Shown in pieces: positions 24,407-31,318 of a stretch of 64,000 nucleotides of DNA. Position 1 is the first letter of the stretch. Every line of letters begins with the position of its first letter. The stretch comes from UBA5704 sp036264355 (GTDB lineage: Bacteria; Acidobacteriota; Thermoanaerobaculia; Multivoradales; UBA5704). The position numbers and the translations under genes are program-made. The stretch is from contig DATARD010000019.1 in NCBI GenBank assembly GCA_036264355.1, forward strand, positions 1-64,000. The letters run 5' to 3'. Under the pieces are notes generated by a model that searched no databases, was not told the DNA's origin, and saw nothing but the letters and a program-made list of their open reading frames with translations.

Positions 24407-25900
24407 ATGAACCTTGAAGCAGGATCATGGAGGCGCATCCCCACCGCGGAAGGAGCCGTGCTGCGGTTCTTTCGCTTCTCCCGGGGGCTGAACGAGAAGG
24501 AGTTCGCGCTGCTGGCCGAGGTGGACGTCGCCACGGTCCGGCGCTGGGAGAACGGGGGCGCCCCCCTCTCCCGCGACTGGCTGGCTGACCTTCTCGGCGA
24601 TCTCCTGGGCATCCCGCCGGAGGCCGTGGACGAAGCCCTGTCCGCCCACCGCCGGGCCACCGTGCGCGAGGCGCTTGAAGGTCCGTACGCTCTCTCCGAG
24701 GCGGAGCACCGTTTTCTCGGCCGCGCCTCCATGGCCGCCGGGCAGGCCGGAGCCGCAACGGCCCGCCGCGAGCTCGCCCTCGACCGCCTGCGCCACCGCG
24801 CCGCGCGGGACACCGCCTGGGCGAAGGAGAAGTGGTCGCGCCTCAAGAAGCTGCCGGCCGACCGGCAGGCCAAGGTCCTCCACGGGCTCCGGGGCAGCGA
24901 GGGGAGCTGGGCCCTGGCAGTCCAGCTCGGTGAGGCGAGCACCGCCGCCGCCGCGGACAGCGCGGCTGAGGCCTTGCGCCTGGCGCGGTGCTGTCTGGAT
25001 CTCGCCCGGGAGTCCCCAGGCACGGAGCGCTGGCGCCTGCGCCTGCTCGGTGCGTGCGAGCCCTACGAGGCCAACGCTCTCCGCGTCGGCGGCAATCTTC
25101 CCGCGGCCCGCGGCGCGTTCGCGTACGCCGATGAGCACTGGGACCAAGGAGCAGGCGGCGACCCCGCCGGCCTCCTCGACGCGAACCGGCGGCTCGAGTT
25201 GAAGGCTTCTTTCCTCCAGTTTGACGGCCGCACCGAAGAAGCCCTGTTCCTCCTCGAGCAAGCTTTGCGGGACGCGCGGACAGACCACTTGCGCGGGCGC
25301 CTCCTGATCCAAAAGGCGACCTGCCAAGGTATCGCTGGCGAGTACGAGACGGCCATTGCGACTCTGCGGCAAGCGGATTTGCTGATCGACGCACGCCGCG
25401 AGCCGCGGCTGCTCTGTGTAATTCAGTTCAATCTCGGGAACATCTATTGTCACCTGGATGATTACAAAGCCGCCGAGGACTTGCTGCCGTTGGTCGAGAC
25501 TTTGGCTGTGGACCTCCGCACCAAGCTGGATGAGCAGCGCATGCTCTGGCTGCGAGCACGAACCAAGGCCGGGCTCGGGCGCAAGGAAGAAGCTCTCGCG
25601 GCTTTCACCCAGGTACGCCAATACTTCTATGCAGAGAAGATCGCCTACGACTACGCCTTGGTGAGCCTGGAGATGGCGACGCTCCATCTGGAGGAAGGCC
25701 GCACACATCTGGTGAAGGAGCTTGCCGAGGAGCTGTTCTGGATCTTTGAGAGCCAGCAGGTCCATCAGGAAGCCCTGGCGGCGCTGGCGCTCTTCCAGCA
25801 TGCAGCCCGAATGGAGGAAGCTCACGCGGATTGGACCCGGCGCTTGGTGAAATACCTCTACCGGGCGCAGTACAATCCCGAGCTGCGGTTCGAGGATTGA
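24407..25900 (+). CDS. HTH-TPR regulator, copy 1 (RRNPP-like architecture)
   Basis: A 497-residue cytoplasmic protein. The N-terminal 80 residues resemble an XRE helix-turn-helix (LRFFRFSRGLNEKEFALLAE, then VDVATVRRWENGG as recognition helix). Residues about 180-497 form TPR-like helical pairs (GRTEEALFLLEQALRDARTD, GEYETAIATLRQADLL, DDYKAAEDLLPLVETLA, GRKEEALAAFTQVRQYF, YDYALVSLEMATLHLEEGR). The paralogue at 26448 has the same length and a matching C-terminus (LVKYLYRAQYNPELRFED here). HTH plus C-terminal TPR is the layout of peptide-sensing RRNPP regulators, and a convergent signal-peptide-bearing repeat peptide lies 77 bp downstream. Such proteins also exist without peptides, so ligand binding is an inference. 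Start chosen for GAAGGAGGTC. Confidence 0.82.
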   Translation: MNLEAGSWRRIPTAEGAVLRFFRFSRGLNEKEFALLAEVDVATVRRWENGGAPLSRDWLADLLGDLLGIPPEAVDEALSAHRRATVREALEGPYALSEAEHRFLGRASMAAGQAGAATARRELALDRLRHRAARDTAWAKEKWSRLKKLPADRQAKVLHGLRGSEGSWALAVQLGEASTAAAADSAAEALRLARCCLDLARESPGTERWRLRLLGACEPYEANALRVGGNLPAARGAFAYADEHWDQGAGGDPAGLLDANRRLELKASFLQFDGRTEEALFLLEQALRDARTDHLRGRLLIQKATCQGIAGEYETAIATLRQADLLIDARREPRLLCVIQFNLGNIYCHLDDYKAAEDLLPLVETLAVDLRTKLDEQRMLWLRARTKAGLGRKEEALAAFTQVRQYFYAEKIAYDYALVSLEMATLHLEEGRTHLVKELAEELFWIFESQQVHQEALAALALFQHAARMEEAHADWTRRLVKYLYRAQYNPELRFED

Positions 25901-25916
25901 CCTCGGGGAAGAAAAG

Positions 25917-25942
25917 GAGGGGCGCGCCCCGGCGCACCCCTC
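25917..25942. terminator. Hairpin between convergent HTH-TPR and repeat-peptide genes
   Basis: GAGGGGCGCGCC faces GGCGCACCCCTC with one mismatch, giving an about 12-bp GC-rich stem 17 bp past the HTH-TPR stop and 11 bp before the frameshifted end of the convergent peptide gene. No U-run, but the position suits a shared terminator. Confidence 0.5.
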
Positions 25943-25977
25943 GGGCCGCAACTTAGCCGCGGCAGCGGCCGTTCGGA

Positions 25978-26307
25978 TCAACCTGGCATCCGTTGTCGGC
26001 GGGTGGCCGTTGGGGTCTGGCCCATCCGGCAGAAGCCACTTGGATCGACCGAGCACCCATTGTCGGCCGCAGTCGTCGGACTCGAGCCGGGCAGGCAGCG
26101 GCCGTTCGGATCGAGCCAGCAGCCGTTGTCGAGTTGCGCGCCGGTGAGGTAGCTCCACACCCGCGCAAGTACGTCCCAAGCGGTCGCGGCGGCGGACGCG
26201 CTCCGGAGAGGCTCAACAGCACGCAGCGGCTCGGCGGCCTGGAGAGCGGCAGGAAGAAGGAGAAGGACCAACAGAAGGGTGATACGGCACCTGGAGAAAC
26301 GAGGCAT
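25978..26307 (-). CDS. Secreted DNGCxxDPNGxC repeat peptide, copy 1 (frameshifted third repeat)
   Basis: A 109-residue exported protein with a strong signal peptide (MPRFSRCRITLLLVLLLLPA, cleavage near LQAAEP), a helical segment (ATAWDVLARVWSYLTGAQL) and two 22-residue repeats beginning DNGCWLDPNGRC and DNGCSVDPSGFC. A third repeat, DNGCQVDPNGRCRG, exists in the next frame and ends at 25953. Aligned with the copy at 27943, there is one extra base in the linker (ACCCGCC against ACTGCC), so the gene has a +1 frameshift (or a sequencing error) and now ends RMPG. AAAGGA lies upstream of the ATG. Two Cys per repeat suggest disulfides or a processed peptide. Convergent with the HTH-TPR gene. Function unknown. 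Confidence 0.7.
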   Translation of the reverse strand: MPRFSRCRITLLLVLLLLPAALQAAEPLRAVEPLRSASAAATAWDVLARVWSYLTGAQLDNGCWLDPNGRCLPGSSPTTAADNGCSVDPSGFCRMGQTPTATRRQRMPG

Positions 26308-26447
26308 GACCGTTTCCTTTCGTGGCGCGCTCCACGGCGGCCTTCATGACCGCCGGGACGCCTCCACGGCGCCTAGAGTGCCAGCAACCGCGCGAGACCG
26401 CGCTCAACCTGCCGCCTGGGGCGGCATCCTGCAAGGAGGGCCTTGAC

Positions 26448-27941
26448 ATGGAGGATGGGAAGGACAAGCTGGACTTCGGTCTGGTGCTCGTGCTGCTACG
26501 CGCCATCCTGGGGTGGAACCGGGCGACGCTGGCACAGAAATCGGGTGTCGACGAGGACCTGCTCGCCTCCTATGAACGCGGGCTCAGCCGGCCGTTTCGG
26601 AAGACCAAAGAGCGGCTCGCCAAAGCCTTCGAGGTGGAGGTCTCATTTCTCGACGAGCTCATGCCCTTCTGCCGGAGAATCCGCCTCGCCTACGAGAGCG
26701 CCAGGAAGGGAGGGCGGGCCGGGATAACGCCGGTGGCCGAGATCGCACAACGGCTGGAGGGCAAGGTGACCGGCGCCGTCGTGGGGACGCTGGAGCCGTT
26801 TCTTCTGGAGCTGGCCCATCTCGACATCCGGCCGGAGCCCCGCGCCGAGGATCGCTCCTGGGCCAGGGAGCTGTGGCTCGACCTGGAGTCGCTCCCGGCC
26901 GAGAGTCAGGCCGAGATCATCCGGGAGCTTCATGGGGCCGAGAGGAGCTGGGCCCTGGCGGTGCAGCTCTCCGAGGCCAGTGAGGTCGCTGCGGCGGACA
27001 GTGCGGCCGAGGCGCTGCGCCTGGCACGGCTCGCCGCCGCTCTCGCCCAGGCGGCTCCGGGGCCGGAGACCTGGCTGGCTCTCTTGGCAGGTTTTTGCGA
27101 TTTCTTCGTGGCCAATGCGCTCCGCGTCGGAGGCAAGCTCGCCGCCGCACGGGAAGCGTTCGCACGCGCCGACCAGCTTTGGGCACAGGGGGAAGGTGGC
27201 GACCCTCTCGGCCTCCTCGACGCCACGCGCCGACTCGATCTGAAAGCCTCTTTCCTGAAATCCGACGGCAGGCCCGCAGAGGCCCTGCTCCTTCTCGACC
27301 AGGCCCTGCAGACCGCACAGACAGACCAGGCACGTGGCCGACTCCTGCTCAAAAAGGCAACCTGCCATGAGTTTGCGGGTGAGCATGAAGCTGCCATCGA
27401 GACGCTCTGTCGAGACGAACCTTGGCTCGCCGGAGAGGCCGGGTCGCGGCTGCCCTTCCTTCATCGCTTCACGTTGGTTGTCAACTACTGCCACCTGGAC
27501 CGCTACAAAGAAGCCGAGGCGCTCCTCCCGCGGGTGGAAGAGCTCGCGGCGGCCCTGAACACCCAGCTCGATGGCATTCGCACTCTGTGGTTGAAAGGGA
27601 AAACCCGGGCCGGGCTCGGGCGCCGCGAGGAGGCTCTCGCGGCTCTGGAGGACGTGCGCCGGCACTTCCGCAAAGAGGAGATCGCCTACGATTACGCCTT
27701 GGTGAGCCTGGAGCTGGCGACGCTCCATCTCGAACAGGGCCGCACGCGCCAGGCGAAGGAGATCGCCGAGGAGATGTTCTGGATCTTCAAGGGCGAAAAG
27801 GTCCACAAGGAAGCCCTGGCGGCGCTCGCGCTCTTCCGCGAGGCGGCCCGGCAGGAGAAGGCGAGCGCCGGCTGGACCCGGCGGATGGTGAAGTATCTCT
27901 ACCAGGCACAGCACAATCCCAAGCTGCGGTTCGAGGCGTGA
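26448..27941 (+). CDS. HTH-TPR regulator, copy 2
   Basis: A 497-residue paralogue of the gene at 24407, the same length, with near-identical blocks (SWALAVQLSEASEVAAADSA, FVANALRVGGKLAAAREAFA, ATRRLDLKASFLKSDGRPAE, YDYALVSLELATLHLEQGR). The N-terminus is a different XRE helix-turn-helix (LLRAILGWNRATLAQKSGVD, LLASYERGLSRP), so DNA targets may differ while the TPR part is conserved. About six TPR-like pairs are recognisable in residues 180-497. The ATG at 26448 lies 9 bp after AAGGAGGG. The convergent repeat-peptide gene follows 1 bp past the stop. Divergent from repeat-peptide copy 1 (140 bp). The regulator-plus-peptide unit has clearly been duplicated as a block. Confidence 0.83.
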   Translation: MEDGKDKLDFGLVLVLLRAILGWNRATLAQKSGVDEDLLASYERGLSRPFRKTKERLAKAFEVEVSFLDELMPFCRRIRLAYESARKGGRAGITPVAEIAQRLEGKVTGAVVGTLEPFLLELAHLDIRPEPRAEDRSWARELWLDLESLPAESQAEIIRELHGAERSWALAVQLSEASEVAAADSAAEALRLARLAAALAQAAPGPETWLALLAGFCDFFVANALRVGGKLAAAREAFARADQLWAQGEGGDPLGLLDATRRLDLKASFLKSDGRPAEALLLLDQALQTAQTDQARGRLLLKKATCHEFAGEHEAAIETLCRDEPWLAGEAGSRLPFLHRFTLVVNYCHLDRYKEAEALLPRVEELAAALNTQLDGIRTLWLKGKTRAGLGRREEALAALEDVRRHFRKEEIAYDYALVSLELATLHLEQGRTRQAKEIAEEMFWIFKGEKVHKEALAALALFREAARQEKASAGWTRRMVKYLYQAQHNPKLRFEA

Positions 27942-27942
27942 C

Positions 27943-28149
27943 TCAGGAGCGAAGCCGGCACCCATTGTCGGCAGTGGTCGTCGGGCTCGGGCCAGTCAAG
28001 CAGAAACCGTTCGGATCTGCCCGGCATCCGTTGTCGGCTGCGGCCGTGGTGCTCGGGCCGGGCAGGCAGAGGCCGTTCGGATCGAGCCGGCAGCCGTTGT
28101 CGAGTTGCGCACCGATGAGGTAGCTCCACACACGGGCGAGCACGTCCAA
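27943..28149 (-). pseudogene. DNGC repeat peptide, copy 2, lacking its signal peptide
   Basis: The frame carries DVLARVWSYLIGAQL and repeats DNGCRLDPNGLC and DNGCRADPNGFC, then a cut third repeat DNGCRLRS. DNA and protein match copy 1 closely from the ATEPLRS segment onward. Upstream, the same frame continues as a charged, non-hydrophobic sequence (AYRQSKRHERPPPP) and no hydrophobic signal peptide is found in any frame. An internal GTG at 28149 could start a 68-residue cytosolic product, but a 5'-truncated remnant is more likely. Its last codons almost touch the convergent HTH-TPR stop. Confidence 0.65.
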
Positions 28150-28677
28150 GGCAGTTGCGGCGGCGGCGCCGCTGCGGAGAGGCTCGGTAGCACGTAGGTC
28201 CAGTGGCGGCGGTGGCCGCTCGTGTCTCTTGGATTGACGATAGGCCGCAACCCCGCATCTGGCACCTCGTCCGCCAGCATGCTCACGACATCGGTGTCAG
28301 AAATGGGCCCTTCAGTCTGATCCCCCGGTCTCTCTTGAGTGTGCTTCCCTAGGCTCTCTAACGCCTGCTCCTGCTCAAGGAACGAAAGATGAGAGATGAC
28401 TGTTCCTGTGCGGTATGAAACAGGCTGAAGGGCTTATTTCTGACGCCGATGTCGTGAGCATGCTGTCCTTGACAGCTTATACGACACAGCGCATGACATT
28501 GACGCGCATTCTGCAGTGATGTAGGGTGAAATGTAGCTTGAAGAAGCTGGTCGCCCACGAGGTCGCGCAGCCGCGCCGACGTGATCAAAGCCGAGCGGGT
28601 GGAGGTCGCCGAGACCTGCTCGACGAGCCCCGCTCCCTGCAAGAGCCGCAGACCTGAGCTCAAGGAGGCAAGGACAG
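28150..28677. other. Gene-poor spacer with inverted repeat and possible promoter
   Basis: 528 bp without a supported gene. The first part (to about 28200) is the degraded 5' end of repeat-peptide copy 2. A 45-bp inverted repeat follows (listed separately), then TTGACG (28499-28504) 17 bp before TAGGGT (28522-28527), a possible but weak promoter for the small gene at 28678. Confidence 0.45.
28275..28465. repeat. Imperfect 45-bp inverted repeat around a 101-bp centre
   Basis: 28275-28319 and the reverse complement of 28421-28465 match at 41 of 45 positions, beginning CAGCATGCTCACGACATCGG. The 101-bp centre has no repeat extension and no transposase. It could be a MITE-like element, remnant IS ends or a long RNA hairpin. 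Adjacent, GCTGTC/GACAGC (28462-28476) forms another short stem. Confidence 0.85.
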
Positions 28678-28941
28678 ATGAGCAATCCGAAAGACCTGAA
28701 CATCGTCGCGGAGATCAAGAGACGCCACGGGAGCGTCATCGACCTCGACAAGTCGCCCATGGTGATCATCGAGATCATCCACAACTTCCGGTACCTCCTC
28801 GACGAGGTTGCTGGACCTGGTGGAACGGGGGGCGCCCCAGGCTCTGGCGCCGTCGAAGTTGGGACGGCGGCTGTGCTGAACCTTCTCCTCGAGCTGAAGC
28901 GCGAGGTCCAGACCATCAACGAGAAACTCAACGTGCGCTGA
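28678..28941 (+). CDS. Small helical protein, unknown
   Basis: An 87-residue protein with a strong CAAGGAGG ribosome-binding site. It has an N-terminal alpha/beta-looking segment (MSNPKDLNIVAEIKRRHGSV, IDLDKSPMVIIEIIHNFRYL), a Gly/Pro linker (GPGGTGGAPGSG) and a C-terminal amphipathic helix suited to coiled-coil pairing (LNLLLELKREVQTINEKLNV). No domain recognised. Convergent with the unknown gene 28953-30242. The good ribosome-binding site and clean start make it a likely real gene. Confidence 0.68.
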   Translation: MSNPKDLNIVAEIKRRHGSVIDLDKSPMVIIEIIHNFRYLLDEVAGPGGTGGAPGSGAVEVGTAAVLNLLLELKREVQTINEKLNVR

Positions 28942-28952
28942 GCGATCCACAC

Positions 28953-30242
28953 TCAGACGCGGAGCGTGGCCTGCCGAAACCCCGCTTGGAGCAGCCGCCG
29001 CGGAATTGGCATCACCTGGAGCAGCGGCTCTCCGCAGCGCACACGGATCGGCTCGCCTGCCCGGTACACATGGAACACCGCAGGCATCGCGTGGAACACG
29101 TCCGTGGCGACGACGCCCCGAAGCACGTCGAAGCCGTCGCCGTGTACGCCCTCGAGCAGACACGACCAGCCGGGCGGCGTCTGCACGAAGGCCCATGGCG
29201 TGACGAAGAAGTGCGGCTCACCCGGCGGGTGGTGCGTGAAGTACTTGGTGAAATAGAGCATCGCCCGCGAATTCTCCCCGAGGAAGGTCGGTCCCAGCGC
29301 CTCTGCGAACGTTCGCTCCACCGCGCGCGCACCGGCTCTCAGCACGCCCTGGTCCGGCTCCACGACGAGCGTGTAGCCGTCATAGGTCGCCTCGAACGGC
29401 ACATGGTTCGCAAAGACGACGTGCGGGATTGGGCCGGCGATGGTGTGCGCCTTCGGCCCGACAGCAATCAGGCGGCAGCGCGCCGGCGTCTCGCCCTCCA
29501 AGGCCTCCGGAGGAGGCTTCATCTTGCGGTACTTTCGCGTCACCTCGCCATGCTTGGCCTCGAAGTAGGCCTCGCCGTAAAAGGCTGCGTGCGCGGCACC
29601 GATCTCCGGTGCCTCCGCGAGCGGGACCTCCTCGATGCACGCGCCGGGGGCGACCGGCGCCAGGGTGCCGATCTCGCCTTCGAGGCGCACCTGATCGGGG
29701 GCGTGGGGAGGCAGCTTGATGTCGAGGACAAGCGGCACGAACGCTCCATCGTCGGCGATGAAGTGCTCCTCGACCTCGACGAACCGGTTGCGCCGGTTCG
29801 CCGTCCCGGAGACGCGGAGCCAGACGCCCGCGTCCGCGCGCACGCAGAGGCCAGTCCACAGGCGCACGTGCACATGGCCGGAGCCCGCCCCCTCGACCTT
29901 GATGAAGTCGTCAGCGAACGCCGTCGCCAGCAGGCCATCAGGCCGGAGAAATCCCTGGGCGACGAGCCTGGGGAGCACGGCCCGGTGACCGACCGCGAAC
30001 GCCTCACCGTACGGGGCCTCGATCTCCACGGCCACGCCGCCGGGGCTGCGCCGCAGGGTCACGGGGTAGCGGAGGGCGATCTGGAAGCCAAACGCATTGC
30101 CCTCGAAGAGCGGCCCACACCCCTGCACCACGCGCAGGGGCGCCGAACCGCCGAGATCGCCCGGGCGCTTCACCAGCTCCGCCAACCCGAGCGCATCCAA
30201 CACCTCGAACGCCGTCGCCGCCGTGCTCATCGCCGTGCTCAT
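28953..30242 (-). CDS. Uncharacterised 429-residue protein, C-terminus resembling DUF6065-type proteins
   Basis: No firm family. The protein is beta-rich without signal peptide. The C-terminal region (PPGWSCLLEGVHGDGFDVLR, GVVATDVFHAMPAVFHVY, IRVRCGEPLLQVMPI) resembles a cupin-like beta fold found in DUF6065/phage-associated proteins, where PPGxS...GVVxTD...GxPxxQxxPI recurs; this is from memory and tentative. Two starts are available in a 12-bp direct duplication (MSTAMSTAA). The start is only 15 bp from the divergent, truncated 2-oxoglutarate oxygenase gene, so the two were probably co-regulated. The proximity of two oxygenase genes suggests a small modification locus, but the substrate is unknown. 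Confidence 0.6.
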   Translation of the reverse strand: MSTAMSTAATAFEVLDALGLAELVKRPGDLGGSAPLRVVQGCGPLFEGNAFGFQIALRYPVTLRRSPGGVAVEIEAPYGEAFAVGHRAVLPRLVAQGFLRPDGLLATAFADDFIKVEGAGSGHVHVRLWTGLCVRADAGVWLRVSGTANRRNRFVEVEEHFIADDGAFVPLVLDIKLPPHAPDQVRLEGEIGTLAPVAPGACIEEVPLAEAPEIGAAHAAFYGEAYFEAKHGEVTRKYRKMKPPPEALEGETPARCRLIAVGPKAHTIAGPIPHVVFANHVPFEATYDGYTLVVEPDQGVLRAGARAVERTFAEALGPTFLGENSRAMLYFTKYFTHHPPGEPHFFVTPWAFVQTPPGWSCLLEGVHGDGFDVLRGVVATDVFHAMPAVFHVYRAGEPIRVRCGEPLLQVMPIPRRLLQAGFRQATLRV

Positions 30243-30257
30243 GGGGAGGACCAGTAG

Positions 30258-30662
30258 ATGTCAGAGCATCCGGTACCCGTCGTCATCGTCGAAGACTTTG
30301 TCGGTGGAGCGGTGGCAGACCAGGTCCTTCAATACGCCATTGCGCACGAATCTGGCTTTTCCCCATCGAAAGTCGCCCTCAGCGATGAGGGTATCATCGA
30401 TGAGTCTCGCCGCGTCTCGAAGGCCAATTCCGAGATCGCTCCGGTGATGCCCTTGATCGAGCCGGCGATCAGGAAGGCCGTCGAGGACGCCATCCCGAAG
30501 CTGGGTCTCGTCAACGTCGACTCGTATCTCCTCGAGCCGGAGCTCACCTGGAGCGGTGACGGCGCCTTCTTCAAGACGCACACCGACACGTTGCGCTATC
30601 GCGCCAACCACTGCCGGTTCAGTGCCATACCGGCGCATTCGCAGACGGGCGGTTCGCGATGA
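30258..30662 (+). pseudogene. Truncated 2-oxoglutarate/Fe(II) oxygenase (N-terminal half)
   Basis: A 134-codon frame with GGGGAGGA ribosome-binding site. It matches the N-terminal part of prolyl-hydroxylase-like oxygenases: VVIVEDFVGGAVADQVLQYA, a helix pair, then LTWSGDGAFFKTHTDT, in which HTD is the first half of the HxD...H iron triad. After RYRANHCRF the sequence stops resembling the family. The distal His, the Arg that binds 2-oxoglutarate and the whole C-terminal half of the barrel are missing before the TGA. The next gene starts 38 bp on. It is most likely an inactive remnant of a deletion, though a short expressed product cannot be excluded. Confidence 0.65.
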
Positions 30663-30699
30663 ACTGTTGGGTCCTGAAGACTGCGGGGAGGGCACAGTG

Positions 30700-31266
30700 A
30701 TGGAGAACAGCGCCGGCGAGTTCGCGAAGAATTGGTATGTCGTCCAGCGGGTGGTCATTGACGCTGAATCCGCGCGCTTCTTTCACGGCCACGTATTGGA
30801 CTGCGCGAGCAGCAAGACCATCGCCCTCGGCGACGAACAGATCTCCAACGCTCCGGTTGCATACGGCGACCCGGTGATGGACGCGCTTCTGGAAAGAGTC
30901 CGCGGCGCCGTCGAACAGGCGACGGGACTGAAACTCTGGCCGACCTTTTCGTACTTTCGCCTTTACCAGCGCGGCAACCTGCTGAAGGCGCACCGCGATC
31001 GCCCTTCGTGTGAAGTCAGCATGACCGTCACTCTGGGCATGGATGCAGCCGAGCCCTGGCCGATCTGGATCGCGGGGCCCATGGGCACGTCCGCGGTGTC
31101 CCTGAATCCGGGGGACGGCCTCATCTACCGTGGATGCGATTGCTATCACTGGCGCGAACCTTTCGCCGGCACGCACCTGGCGCAGCTTTTTCTGCATTAC
31201 GTCGATCGAAACGGGCCGAATGCGGAGTGGAAGTTCGACAAGCGTCCGAGTCTATCCAGCAAGTAA
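30700..31266 (+). CDS. 2-Oxoglutarate/Fe(II)-dependent oxygenase
   Basis: A 188-residue oxygenase of a bacterial family resembling prolyl-4-hydroxylase. Visible: NAPVAYGDPVMDALLERV, LKLWPTFSYFRLYQRGNLLK, the iron-binding AHRDRPSCEVSMTVTLG (HxD), the VSLNPGDGLIYRGCDCYHWR segment and the C-terminal AQLFLHYVDRNGPNAEWKFD, with the distal His in LFLHYVD. Residues for iron binding are complete. The ATG at 30700 (or the GTG one codon earlier) follows GGGGAGGG. It hydroxylates an unknown protein or small-molecule substrate. Adjacent to the truncated homologous oxygenase, suggesting an older pair. Confidence 0.85.
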   Translation: MENSAGEFAKNWYVVQRVVIDAESARFFHGHVLDCASSKTIALGDEQISNAPVAYGDPVMDALLERVRGAVEQATGLKLWPTFSYFRLYQRGNLLKAHRDRPSCEVSMTVTLGMDAAEPWPIWIAGPMGTSAVSLNPGDGLIYRGCDCYHWREPFAGTHLAQLFLHYVDRNGPNAEWKFDKRPSLSSK

Positions 31267-31318
31267 CGAGCGGCTGAGATAGCCTCCGTCGGCACAGGCC
31301 TTGCTTCCAACTGCCTGG

